This document shows, in pieces, positions 11,873-22,965 of a DNA stretch of 64,000 bases (position 1 is its first letter; each line of letters begins with the position of its first letter). Source of the DNA: Moringa oleifera (lineage: Eukaryota; Streptophyta; Magnoliopsida; Brassicales; Moringaceae); NCBI GenBank assembly GCA_021397835.1, contig JAJFZO010000034.1, forward strand, positions 1,366,501 through 1,430,500. The letters are read 5' to 3'. A program made the position numbers and the translations under genes. The notes under the pieces were generated by a model. That model worked only from the letters and a program-made list of their open reading frames with translations. It searched no databases and was not told the origin of the DNA.

Positions 11873-14800
11873 GTCAGTATACTCTCCTTTCTCCATGGAA
11901 ATGAGCCGACCAGGTTTTGTGTAAACGTAACAAGCAATTTAAAATACCAAGCCAGCTAGTAGTATCCGTATGTATCTCAGTTACTTCGTGGTGATCTTTG
12001 TGACAATCCAAGTGTGCTCTCACTAGTTATTTGGGAGTACTACATGTTATGATGTTACATGCAACAAAGAGGTTTGATTCAATGAAAGTATCTAGGATTT
12101 GGTGTTTCCAAGATATTCTTTCTGTTGAAGTCACTAATAGTTTTGTTCTTCTATTCTGTTGTAACATGTTTATTGCTAGGGTTAGGGCTTGATGGCACCA
12201 TTTCTGTGCGACCGCTCTAAACCCTAAAAATGCTATGTGAGTATATAGATACCCTAAAATACATTGTATGAGTATATAGAAGTACAGCACAGAAATGTAC
12301 AAACTGCTAATGCTGTGTGCTTGATCATATATGCATTATAAAGCATGTATTTTGAGTTACTGATGCATCTTCAGGTTTCAGATTTTCCAGTGTGATTTTC
12401 TCCCAGCATGTGATCATCACATGCATGCTTGTGTGCTCACTTCAAACAAGCTGGCATGATAAAATTTGTATTGAGAAGCATTTTCTTTCACCTGCTAGGG
12501 TTGAAAATTAAAGGTTTTTGCATAGTATATTCTGTTTTTCTTTTCTTTCTTTTAACCATGGGCAGATGATACCTTTCTGTGTTACTATATCTCTTGTGTC
12601 TTGCTTGCATCCACATAAAGCTTGTTATTTTATGTGTATTACTTTTCAATTAATCTGCATATTTATACCCAGATGAGAAAGGAGAAAAAAGAATATGTCG
12701 AAGCAAATTCAAATATTTGTTCAACAATACATGATGACACTTGTAGTCTAATAAAACCAGACCACACTTGCACATGACAATGAAGAACTTTTGATGAGCT
12801 GAACTTGAGATCTCAGAATTTATATGTTTGTTGCGGCACATTTTCATGATAAAATTTGAATATTCACTCATAACCTCTTGAATGTTGTAGCGTCTGTTTA
12901 TTGAGGCAGCAGCCAACAAATCTCTAATTTTATAGCCATCTTGTTAAATTAGTTCGTAAAATTTAGCAACAAAATTATATGGTGTGATTAAATTTAATTT
13001 TAGTAATCAACGTAACTTAGTATATAGCATTGAATAAAAGAAAACTTACTTAGATTTAAGGGCAAAACACGGGACTTCAAAACTTTTATTTGTTGTATGC
13101 TTATTATTATTATTATTTTAAAATAGTGATTTAGTAATTCCTTTTGCATGTGCATGTATGCACACTGTCAAACTGAAGAATATCCATTCTCTTGCATCGG
13201 TTTAAGAAATATTTGAATTATTGACTACAAGAGAATACGTATGTTCTAAAGAAAATTTATTGAAATTATCTTTCATATAAGCTATTATTACAAACAAAAA
13301 ATAAATATATGTCCATTGATAGAGATTTTTCAAATAATTGTGACACAAGTATTTGAAACTGAAGAAATGTTTATTCAATAAAAATAAGAGTCAGCATCAA
13401 GCTTGTATACAAAATAATTTGTTTATAATTCAACCCGATAAGTTTTAACTCGATTCACTGAATATAAGTCCGGCTAAATTTGCTTACTCTTAAATAAATA
13501 GAGTAATGGGTTTTAAATTTTTGAACTCAGTTATTTCATTGGTTAATGCCAATCAAATGGTTAAATGAATTTTATTGACTGTAATCATATTGATTTGTTT
13601 AAATTTAAAATTAATATTTTATAAAAAACTTTAATAATATAAAAAATTAATAGATTCACTCATTAATACTTTTTGTAAATTTTTTATCCATAAATATTAA
13701 GTTAGTACAATTTATGTATCATATTTTATTTGTTGGATATTGTTATTTTATTTTTAAAATAAAATATTATATAAACTATAATACATATATATATATATAA
13801 ACACATATGTTGATTTAGTTTACATATATGATATTTTTTTAAAAAATATCATTTTATAAAAAAATCTAACTTTATTTAATCTAAGCATTATCTATCACGT
13901 GGATATTCGTATAATCTCAAATATTAATTAATATCATTTGTAACTTTATATGTTCAACCCTATTTATTTATACTTAAATAAAAACAAGTATTACTCTTTA
14001 TTGATTCCAATATATTGTATGCAGAAGATGTATATATATATACATATATTATTAATTTTAAGAATTTAAAATTTACAATTTACGAGTTTTTATTTTATGT
14101 TTATTTAAATTTATTTTGGATGTATTAAGATTTACTTTTTTATTTTTTAAAAAATAAAATTACTTATATACTTAAATCGATTTAAAGTTTAATGATATAA
14201 TTCATAAAAATAGTTTTTTTTTTTTTTATGAATCAAATCAGTAACTAAGATCCCGAGTTACATACTTTTCAAGCGAAAAAATTCAATTTAATCCATTAGT
14301 TTAAAAATTTTATTATTATTTTTATAGCTAAGCTTTTAAACCATATACTTTAGGAAAAAAAATTGATTCTTTGCTAACCTTAAAATAAAAACAAAAGCTC
14401 TTTTGCGTAGATAAAAAATAAACTCAAACTCTTGTGGGAGCCGTTAATCTGTTAAAACATTTTAATCTTTCTCAAATTTTGCTCAAGCAAATTAAGAAAG
14501 CTATAAAAGAAAATTTAGAATAATTAATTATATTTTTCTTTGTTCAAAGAAAAAAAAATATAATTTCTAGATCCAAAGCCTGCCATCAAGTTTTTCCCAC
14601 TTGCATATGGAAGTTTTGTATTTATATTTATCTTTATTCCACCATCACATAAAAAAATTCCATTATATCTCATAGCTTACCCAATATAACACTTTGAGTA
14701 TGTGAATATCCTAAGGATATATTTATTACCAATAATCGGAAAAAGAAAAATCAAAATAGATAAAAATTAAAATTAATAAGAATCAAATATTTCAAAATAA

Positions 14801-14884
14801 GCTATTTAATTGATATTCAAGAATCGAAATTAGAATTTCATTTGTATGTTTACTTTGATCAAAAATCAAAATGAAATGTCACAA

Positions 14885-14886
<2 letters not shown>

Positions 14887-14922
<36 letters not shown>
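14887..14922. repeat. TA microsatellite
   Basis: About eighteen uninterrupted TA units lie in AT-rich intergenic DNA. Confidence 0.9.
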
Positions 14923-14925
<3 letters not shown>

Positions 14926-15782
14926 AAGTAGATTTGTATATTTTTAATGGAAAAAATGATATTGAATGTTATAATAATTATTATAATTTTTGAAAAAAAA
15001 AGATAAACACTACTTAAAATTATATTTTTAAAAAATAACTTAAGAATAAAAATTAAACATTATTTTTTATTAATAATGAATAATTTTTTATAAAAAATAA
15101 GTAATGAACTTATATCACCTATCAATATAATAATTAAAATATTTTTATTTTATTTTAATGTTTAAAAAATAAAAAATAAAATAATAATTTACCTTGAAGT
15201 TAGAGAAAGGAAATACTAATCCGATGGACGGTTTGGGATTGCCATTCTCATTCTCCAACCCTAAATTCAGGTAGGATGCATGCAGGTATTTTTATGTATT
15301 CTCACTTCATGATAAAAATAATCCAAAAAACGTAAAGTTAATTTCAATTCTCTGCTCTCATTTCATATTCTTGATTAGTAAACACACCATAAGCTTCTTA
15401 GGATGTTTTTGATCAATTTAATTTACGTTAGAAGTTAAAAAAAAAAAAAAAAAAACTAAACCAAGCAAAATACATCAAAAAATTTTAAGCTTTTTTTTGT
15501 TAATTTATTTTTTTATTCAAAATGCAATCTAAATATCCAAACCACTCCAACTAATTTTGATTTGATAATTTCATCATCCATCTTCAATATATAATTTGTT
15601 TAGTTTAAGTCCTAATTTCTTTTAGACCTCATCAAAATCAGTCTTATTATGGTTTGATCTCTCAACCAACTTGAGCCAGATTCAATTCTCGTTTTCAGAT
15701 TTCAAGACTTTCCATTCTATTTTTTTAATCAAATTGATTGTCTGTATTTAATTACATTTACTTTTTTTTTATCAAGACCACT

Positions 15783-15895
15783 CCCCCCTCCCCAAAAAAA
15801 AATAAAAAAATAAAAATAAAAATAAAAATAGTGGTGTAACTTAAAGCCACAAAATATAAACCCTTTTGTATTTCGGGGTTGTTGGGGGGGGGGGG
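15783..15895. repeat. Low-complexity block: C-run, AAAAT repeats, G-run
   Basis: A C-rich stretch (CTCCCCCCTCCCC, about 15,781-15,793) is followed by AAAAAT/AAAAT repeats to about 15,830. After a unique gap comes a run of twelve G at 15,884-15,895. The C-run and G-run are complementary, so the block could fold. It is not coding. Confidence 0.6.
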
Positions 15896-16324
15896 AGGAG
15901 AATTGCTTTAGGGAAGCTTCCACAATTTTTCAGATCATAAACCACACAGTAGTTCAAAAGGCCTCATGTGAATGTGTAGCTAATCCAAAGACTGAAAGCA
16001 TGATCTCAAGTTAATTTGTTTTCAAACTAAACTAGAATGTATGTGGCATCAATCAATGTGGCAATGAGAGAAAGCTTCGAATGATTTCCATTCATTTCTT
16101 TAACTGGCATGACTTTGTTCTTTTAAAATGATCTTACACACCTTTTTATATATTATACATGAAGACTTAAAATTGTCTTTAAGAAACATATTTTTACAGA
16201 AAAAGAGTTGATCAAAGTAACCCGTTAAGCTACTAATTGAAAACAAGTCAATTTAAAATAAAGTCTTTCAGGAAACCCTAGCATATGTAATATCCAGGAC
16301 CGGTTAAAGAGAAGGCCTTAAGCT

Positions 16325-16438
16325 AATTGTTTGTAATTAATTAGAGTTTAATAACTTGGACAATATTTGTATTCTAAACAACTAATTATTGTTTGTAATT
16401 AGAGTTTAATAACATGGACAATATTTGTATTCTAAACA
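16325..16438. repeat. 58-base tandem duplication upstream of CTNIP copy B
   Basis: A unit containing TTGTAATTAGAGTTTAATAA, then GGACAATATTTGTATTCTAA, occurs twice. The period measured between the two TGGACAAT motifs is 58 bases. The copies differ by a few bases. It lies about 230 bases before the TATA box of copy B. Confidence 0.75.
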
Positions 16439-16662
16439 AGTCATCAGTGTCTTCATTTCGTTCCAGTCATGCCAAACCCTTGCTTATGGAATTGAAGGTC
16501 GGAGAAAGAAAATAAATCCCAAGTTTAACTGTGATGGTGAGTAGACCGCGTGGCTTCAAACTTCAAAAGCTACCAAATTAAAAGTCATCAGTATGAACAC
16601 TTGGAGAGCCGCAGTCAGTCATCTCATCCGCATGTAACCATTTCAACTTGTGAAATCCATGC

Positions 16663-16670
16663 CTATATAA
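16663..16670 (+). promoter_or_regulatory. TATA box of CTNIP copy B
   Basis: CTATATAA occurs in the context ATCCATGCCTATATA. The same context precedes copies C and D (ATCCATGCCTAT), which shows that these promoters are homologous. The ATG of copy B lies about 154 bases downstream. Confidence 0.6.
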
Positions 16671-16823
16671 GATGTATCTGCATATATGCATGCCTAACTT
16701 TCTTTTTTCACCATATGGAGAAGCAAAAATCTCTTATACTTAGACAAGAATATAAAGAAAAGAAAAGAAAAGTCTTTTCACCTCACGAAAAAAAAAGGGT
16801 TGTTTAATATCACGCTAGATATC

Positions 16824-17090
16824 ATGAGAAGCCTAATATTGGATTTGTTTACAGCAACTATTCTGCTAACTTGTAGTACAACTCACTGTGGTGCAGCCAT
16901 GAGGCCTTTGCATGGAGACCCATTGTTGAAGACTTATGTTCCCAGCTTTGAGTCCCTTCAAAAGGGCTTTGTGCCACCAAGTGGCTCCTCCCCTTTCACT
17001 TATGTCTCCCGAAGTGCAACTTTAATGGGATGAACTTTGGTGGACGTTCGGATCATGCAACGCCTGTTCCATCTTTTTTTTTAATTATAA
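16824..17090 (+). pseudogene. CTNIP/SCREW precursor, copy B (frameshifted, first Cys lost)
   Basis: From the ATG at 16,824 the frame encodes a signal peptide (to about residue 26) and the family's mid-region (PLHGDPLLKTYVPSFESL, aligned with GDQLLKKYVPEFESL in copy D). It then reads FVPPSGSSPFTYVSR, where Phe replaces the first cysteine and Val-Ser replaces Ile-Pro of the core. The frame stops at 17,031-17,033 after 69 residues. In the next frame, directly overlapping, the bases read Cys-N-F-N-G-M-N-F-G-G, which matches the C(E/K)LNEMNFAG segment of copies C and D. A deletion of about a dozen bases and a frameshift therefore removed the second cysteine module. It is probably non-functional, though the promoter looks intact and a transcript is possible. 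Confidence 0.8.
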
Positions 17091-17600
17091 ACAGGCAAGG
17101 GGTGAGGCAATTCTATGTATCTCATTTCTGCATTATACATTTGATAAGTTGAGAGTTATGAGGTTTTCGGTTCTTAGGAAGATGGCTTTCTAGGCTCTAG
17201 GGTGAGAGCTCTCTTAAGAAGAGGGTTCTCTTAAGGAGAGGGTTTTACATCATTCTTATGGTTTTAAGCACTCCATGAATACATTTTATATGTTTATTGT
17301 GAATGGGGTCAGACATTGAACAATATGGAACATCTTAATTAAAGAGATTAATTAATGAGGCATATGTTCCATTTTCTTTGCCTCACAAATGACATTATTC
17401 CATTATCTTAATACACATGACTTAATATTTCTCTATCTTAATTTGAATATTTAATTAATATTTAAAGCTCAAGAAATTAATATTGCAATGATCAATTCTT
17501 TTATTTTCTTGCTTATTGTTTTTATTCAATCTAAAAAACCAATAAAATAGTATGAGAGAAATCAAACTCGAAGTGATAAGAATGCATTTGGGATACTCAA
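17034..17600. other. Intergenic DNA after CTNIP copy B
   Basis: No gene is seen. A small imperfect repeat of the type CTCTTAAGRAGAGGGTT occurs around 17,205-17,245. Confidence 0.5.
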
Positions 17601-17602
17601 AT

Positions 17603-18295
17603 CAAAAAGCAGTTGTCTGCGGTGGTTTCTATTCAAAGCAACTAACTGGGAGGAAACCATGTTATCAAATGTTAAAATGGGGAAGGCAGATGGTCAAATG
17701 AATCACGATGTACAGCTTGATCTCTCCAAAATTCTTCAAGTAGTAAACTGCTGAAGGACTCCTATTAATGGCCCTAACTAAGTGGAAGTTCCCGTATGCA
17801 ACAGGAGTTCCTATAAACTTAATTTGGGAGCAAGAAGGCAAGATCCAAAAGAAGAATTAACTGTTCTTGTTTTTGATTTGTAGGCCGAAAATATATAGTG
17901 GATGCTCCCGTGGTTCTTGAATTCTTGAAGATAGGAGGCCTTGCGTATTTGTGATGGAAGTTTAAAAGAATAATGAAGTCAGCTTGTTAATATTTTTACA
18001 AAAGGATTATCAAAATTAAGGTTTGAATTATTAAGAAAACAAATTGGTGTTTGCAATAAAAAAAAAAAAACAAGATGTTCCCAAAGTTTTTGGAAACTCC
18101 TGTTGGGTACGTGAACTTCCTCCATCAACAAGAGTCCTCAGGTGGCTTACAGTTTGGGGAGATCAAGCTACTGTTGTGATTCATTTGGCCATTTACACTC
18201 CCCATTTTAATATTTGGTAACATGGTTTCCCCCCAGTTAGTTGCTTTGAAGAAGAATCAGATTTGCAAACCACATTAAACGCAAATGCTTTTTGC
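17603..18295. mobile_element. Long-terminal-inverted-repeat element with captured copia tail
   Basis: The segment 17,603-17,834 and the reverse complement of 18,071-18,295 are clearly homologous along their whole length. Shared blocks include CAAAGCAACTAACTGGG, GGAAACCATGTTA, CAAATGAATCAC and CAACAGGAGTT. The two arms of about 225 bases face each other across a 236-base spacer, as in Mutator-like, hAT-like or foldback elements with long TIRs. The outer edges and target-site duplication could not be fixed. No transposase is present, so the element is non-autonomous. It lies between peptide copies B and C. Confidence 0.75.
17980..18057 (+). mobile_element. Copia RNase H tail fragment inside the inverted-repeat element
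   Basis: Twenty-six open codons include NIFTKGLSKLRFELLRKQIG, the conserved end of the copia polyprotein (family consensus style: LADIFTKxLP..FE.L..KLG). It is in the plus orientation, in the spacer between the two inverted arms, and has no other copia sequence around it. Confidence 0.8.
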
Positions 18296-18599
18296 TATGA
18301 GCATGCCTCCGATTTTCATCATATGGAGCAAGATTTCTCAAATGTTACTTTGTTGATTTTTAACAATAAAAACAAATTAAAAATTTTAAAAAAAGATTTG
18401 AAATTGCTCATCTTATTTAAATATTTTAAAAAATTAAATTAAAAGATTTTTTATTTTTTAAACTAGAAAATGATCCTTTTCACAATTTAAATTATTTATA
18501 AAATAAAAGAATAAATTTTATTTATTTTATCTTTGTTAAAAATATGCAGCAATTAAAGCGGTCTGCATTCTTGCATTTTGCCAAGACGCAGACATGTAA
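18296..18599. other. AT-rich intergenic DNA
   Basis: No feature was seen between the inverted-repeat element and the duplicated block of copy C. Confidence 0.5.
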
Positions 18600-18648
18600 G
18601 GTCATCTCTTACAACAATCTTGACTCTCAATGTTTCCATGCGTTTGAT

Positions 18649-18774
18649 TTAGACTCATGACCACATATTTTCAAACTTCAAGACCCTGGCAAAGCCAAGA
18701 GACATATTTTTTAGACTCATGACCACATATTTTCAAACTTCAAGACCCTGGCAAAGCCAAGAGACATATTTTGC
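18649..18774 (+). repeat. 62-base tandem duplication in the copy C promoter
   Basis: The unit from TTAGACTCATGACCACATAT through CCAAGAGACATATTTT occurs twice without visible differences, with a period of 62 bases. The paralogous promoter of copy D has only one unit, so the duplication happened after the C/D split. Confidence 0.85.
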
Positions 18775-18826
18775 CTTGTCGTGAAAGACAATCAGCCCAC
18801 CATTTCTACCAATTGAACATCCATGC

Positions 18827-18834
18827 CTATGTGT
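18827..18834 (+). promoter_or_regulatory. Eroded TATA element of CTNIP copy C
   Basis: CTATGTGT stands where copy D has CTATATGT and copy B has CTATATAA, in the shared context ATCCATGCCTAT. A single A-to-G change breaks the TATA-like core. Confidence 0.5.
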
Positions 18835-18950
18835 ACATATCTCTATAGAGACACATAGAAATCCACAGATACCCATCTCAAATCTCCACCAGGTTCATTC
18901 CCGAAAATCCTTTCCTATACACAAAAATCCCTTCCAAGTCTGAAAAACAA

Positions 18951-19317
18951 ATGGGGTTCCATACCAGAAGAAGCCTGTTAACATTTTTTTTTTTTTTGCT
19001 CTAACCATTCTGTTCACTTATGGTAGAGTACAGTTTGGTGAAGCCAAGAGGATTTGGCCTGGAGATCAGTTGTTGAAGAAATATGTTCCTAAGTTCGAGT
19101 CTCTCGGTCGGGCCCTGTGCCACCATCTGGTGCTGCTCCTTGCACAAACATCCCTGGTGGAGGGGGTAGTCACTGCGAGTTGAACGAAATGAACTTCGCT
19201 GGCAATCTCATTGGCTCCCCGCCGCCTGCTTATCCAGGCAATGCAGTGAAGTTTTCCGCAGCCTCAGTGAAGAATGAGAAAAAGCAGCAAGAGAAGTCTC
19301 TCCAGGCAACAAAATAA
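18951..19317 (+). pseudogene. CTNIP/SCREW precursor, copy C (two homopolymer frameshifts)
   Basis: The segment aligns with intact copy D from ATG to stop; its length is 367 bases against 363. Two indels break it. In the signal peptide a 14-base T run replaces the TTTTTGTTTTC of copy D (net +5), giving a stop after the codons TTG CTC. Before the core, GGTCGGGCCC has lost one G relative to copy D. The last frame, from 19,117, still encodes PPSGAAPCTNIPGGGG with Cys-x10-Cys and the ELNEMNFAG segment. Everything else is well conserved, so inactivation is recent, or both indels are sequencing errors in homopolymers. As written it cannot make a secreted CTNIP peptide. Confidence 0.85.
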
Positions 19318-21059
19318 AGCAAGAGGCCCAATTTTGGTGATTCTTTTGTAGCACTATAGTTGCAAAATGTAATGAAAATGCCAGTTTCTATCATTGTTAT
19401 TCATGTATTTACTGTATGTCAACTATTAAAAGGAGTTGAGGTGAAAGAAATTCTTTCCGTAACAAAGCTTATATTCAAGCTATTCAATTTGCTAAATGGC
19501 CGGATGTTACTGATATATAGATAATCAAGGTTCCATTAGGGTCGATGCATTTTATGGGTTGTAATTGAAACTCGTGAATCATTAATTTCAGTTCAATTTT
19601 TCTTTACGAAAATAATTTTAAATTTTTAAATTTAATTATTTACTTAATTAATATCATTAATTTATGAAGTTTGTTTTATAATAAGAATTAAATGTTTAAT
19701 TATTTTAATTAAAATATTTTTAATCAATAATTATTTGAATAATGTTTTTATTTTTTTAAAAAAAGTTTCAAATTGGTATCCAATCATTTTTTGAATGAAA
19801 TCTAAATTGAAGCTTGAATTGGAATCTAAATACAGGTTTTGAACAGAAGTTTATCTGGAACCAATAATTAATAACAGAGGTTTGAATTCTCTTTTTTCCT
19901 TGAAACTGAATCAACAGTTCAAAATCAAATCAAATCAAACTCGAACCATCATTATCCCTAATTAAATATAATTCTCTTTTCAATATATAATAGCACCAGA
20001 GAAAATTGTTACTAATGAATTTGTTTTATGAAAATTAAAATTTCATATAAAATCAGATTATGTCTTGTACAGAAATTAAAAGCAAGAACTGATCAAATAA
20101 AAAAAATGGATTCCTTTTTTTTTTTGGCATAAATGAAAGACAAAAATCAATCTAATTAATTGCAATCCACATATATTTGGTAACAAATGGTGGTCCAGGG
20201 GCGTATAAATTGAGGTCTTCTTTCCATCAACCCAGAGGTTAAATAAAGAAAGACTTGCTTGGGTGCTAGAGAATAATAAGGTTTTCTTGAGACTTAATAG
20301 AATAATTATTCTTTTTGCTGTACTAGGGATCAAGGATATAAGTAAGTGGGTGTATAGTGATCTTTTTTCCCTGTAGTGAAGATCTGCAGCAGCTCCTGAA
20401 ATGTAGCCTACATTGGGTGAACAATCTAAATTTAGTGTTCTGTGTTTTGATTAATTTTTTACTTTATTTTTTTTCATATTACTTTTCATCACTTAATATA
20501 TCTATTCTGAGAGTTTATTAGGTAAAAATTGGTATTACAGCAACATGTTCTCCCTGTGTTTTGAAAAGTTCCATTGTAAACTAGGAATATATGTCCAAGG
20601 ATGCTGATTTTAAGTGGGGACATCATGACTACCTCCCATAAGTTTGGTCTAAAATGCTTGGTTATTAGAGCTAAAGTTGTGATATATATATTTAGTCTTT
20701 CTTGAGAACTTTAACAATTAGATTCAAGTTAAATAAATGCAACCCACTCCAATAAAAAAGATTTTTTTATGGTGAGTGATGCCCGTTGTCACCGTTTATA
20801 AAATCATGAGACTGACATTATTTATGATATTATAAATTATAATATTTTTATTATTTATTATAAATTATTATAAATTTTTTAAACGATTATATATTTTTAT
20901 TATGACTTTTAAAAACTCTCACGGAAGGAACATCTAATTAAAATTAGGCCATATAACCTTAATAAAAAAAAATGGAACTCAAAAAAATTGGCAATTGCTA
21001 TTTTATGAATTATTCTAAAAGATCTAAAGGTTTTAAGTTTTATGACCCCTCGAACAAAT
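19318..21059. other. AT-rich intergenic DNA
   Basis: The first 130 bases are the 3' flank shared with copy D. A diverged copy of the 811/898 repeat lies at 19,451-19,512. No gene was seen in the rest. Confidence 0.55.
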
Positions 21060-22965
21060 CTTTTTTTTTTTTTGACATAGGCAAGCTCAGTAAGACTATG
21101 GAAGCACTAAAGTGACAAATGTAATCTTTGAAGAGGACAACATTGGCGATCTTACCATGGTTACTATTGTTGCAAATGATAATGAATGAGTATTTGTTCC
21201 TAATATTATCAAAGTTGCAAATCCAAAAACTGAAGTGACCCAAGACATTTTTATGCTACCTCCAACACAAATGCAGGGACCATCCAACTGGGTTGAGGTA
21301 CCGTTTTACTATAATAGAGGAAGTACCTCAACCACCTCAAATAGAAGTGCCAATAAGAAGATCCACTAGAGAAAGGAGATCAACAATTTTGGATGATTAT
21401 GTTGTTTATATTCAAGAGCATGGGTTTGACATAAGATTAGAAAATGATCATTTATCTTTCTGTCAAGTCAAACGATTTCTTAATTTAGAAAAATAGGGAA
21501 GAGATGAAATTTGTGGAAGACAACAATATGGAGGACCTTGTTGAATTACCTAAAGAAGAGAAATTGATTGGTTGTAAATGAGTTTTCAAAATCAAATGGG
21601 ATTTAAAAGGCAATGTTGAAAGGTATAAGGCTTACCCTATTGCTAGAGGCTTCATTCAAAAGGAAGGTATTAATTATAATAATGGCACTTATGGCTTTTT
21701 ATAATTTAAAGTTATACCAAATGGACATAAAAACTGTATTTCTTAATGAAAAAAAAAAAAGAGAGACAATATACCTACTGTAACTAGAGATTTTGAGTCT
21801 AAGGACTCAAAGCATCTAGTATGCAAGTTACAGAAGTCCATTTATAGTCTTAAACAGGCATCTCTTCAATGGTACAAAAAATTTGATCGAGTAATTACTT
21901 CATTTGGTTTTAAGGAAAATGATGTCGATAAATGTATATATCTTAAGTTTAATGATCAAAGAAAGTTCATCATTTTTGTGCTTTATGTAGATGATATATT
22001 GCTGATAAGTAATGATAAGACATTATTACATGACACTACGAAGTTTCTGTACAATCATTTTGAAATGAAGGATCTTGGTGATGCATCTTTTATGCTAAGT
22101 ATACAAGTCCATCATGATCGTTCAAGAAGTATACTTAGGTTATAACAAAGGCATATATTAATGAAAAGATGCTTAGTAGATATGGCATGTAGTATTGTGC
22201 ACCTGGGGACACCTGTGACAAAAGTTGATAGATAAATTCAGCTTGCAATAATGTCCTAAAGTTAAACTTGAGATAAAAGAGATGCAAAAATTTTTTTATG
22301 CTTTGCTATTGGAAGTCTTATGTATGCTCAAGTATGTATGCATCCAGATATAGCATTCATAGTGGGAATGTTAGGCATATATTTGAGTAACCCTAGATTG
22401 GTTCACTAGAAAGCAGCAAAAGGGGTTATGCAGTATTTGCAAAGAATAAAGGATTTCATGCTCACATATCGAAGATTTGATCACTTGAAAGTTATTGGAT
22501 ACTCAAACTCTGACTATGTTAGATACTTGGATAGTAAAAGATCCACTCTATGCTACATTTTTATGTTAGTTAGAGGAGCTATTTTTTGGAAAAAAAAATT
22601 AAATTGTCACTTACTCATAGCTACATCCACCATGGAAGCTGAATTTATAGGCTAAAAAGCATTTAACCATGGGATATGACTATGGAACTTTATTATCGGA
22701 TTACAAATTGTTGATGGTATTGAAAGACCACTAAAAATTAACCATGATAATAAAGCCTTGAGTTGTATTCCAAGAACAACCGCAACTTTTCAAAATCTAA
22801 ACACATTAACATCAAGTTTTTAATGGTAAAGGAAAAAATGCAAAGTAGTCAAGTGTTAATTGAACATTTCAGCACCAATTTAAGGGCTTTCCATCCAAAG
22901 TGTTTCATATATAAGTATGTGGGTTGCATAGGGATTCTTTTTGGAGATGTACCAATTTACTAAAA
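21060..22965 (+). mobile_element. Decayed Ty1/copia retrotransposon (integrase end, RT, RNase H)
   Basis: From about 21,100 the plus strand reads as the last part of a copia integrase region, then the linker motif RRSTRERRSTILDDYV (21,350-21,400). Broken reverse transcriptase follows, with the YVDD active-site box in LYVDDILLISND near 21,980-22,015 and FEMKDLGDASF just after. RNase H fragments follow (YSNSDYVRYLDSKRST at 22,498; TMEAEF at 22,630). Stops and frameshifts are numerous. The gag, protease and integrase core are absent and no LTR was delimited. It sits between the two duplicated CTNIP blocks. Confidence 0.85.

Larger units (their letters stand above)
11873..16320. other. AT-rich intergenic DNA, no gene seen
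   Basis: The beginning presumably holds the 3' UTR of peptide copy A. The rest is very AT-rich with poly-A and TA tracts, and no frame shows family character. Short open frames here look random. Confidence 0.6.
18600..19445 (+). repeat. Duplicated block 1 (promoter, CTNIP copy C, 3' flank)
   Basis: This block matches 24,313-25,390 nearly base for base through the promoter, coding region and first 3' flank (for example CAACAATCTTGACT, GTGAAAGACAATCA, the whole coding region, GGCCCAATTTTGGTGATTCT). The homology resumes at TGTCAACT.TTAAAAGGAGT after about 260 bases present only in the other block. The blocks are direct repeats about 5.7 kb apart and enclose a copia remnant. Confidence 0.85.
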
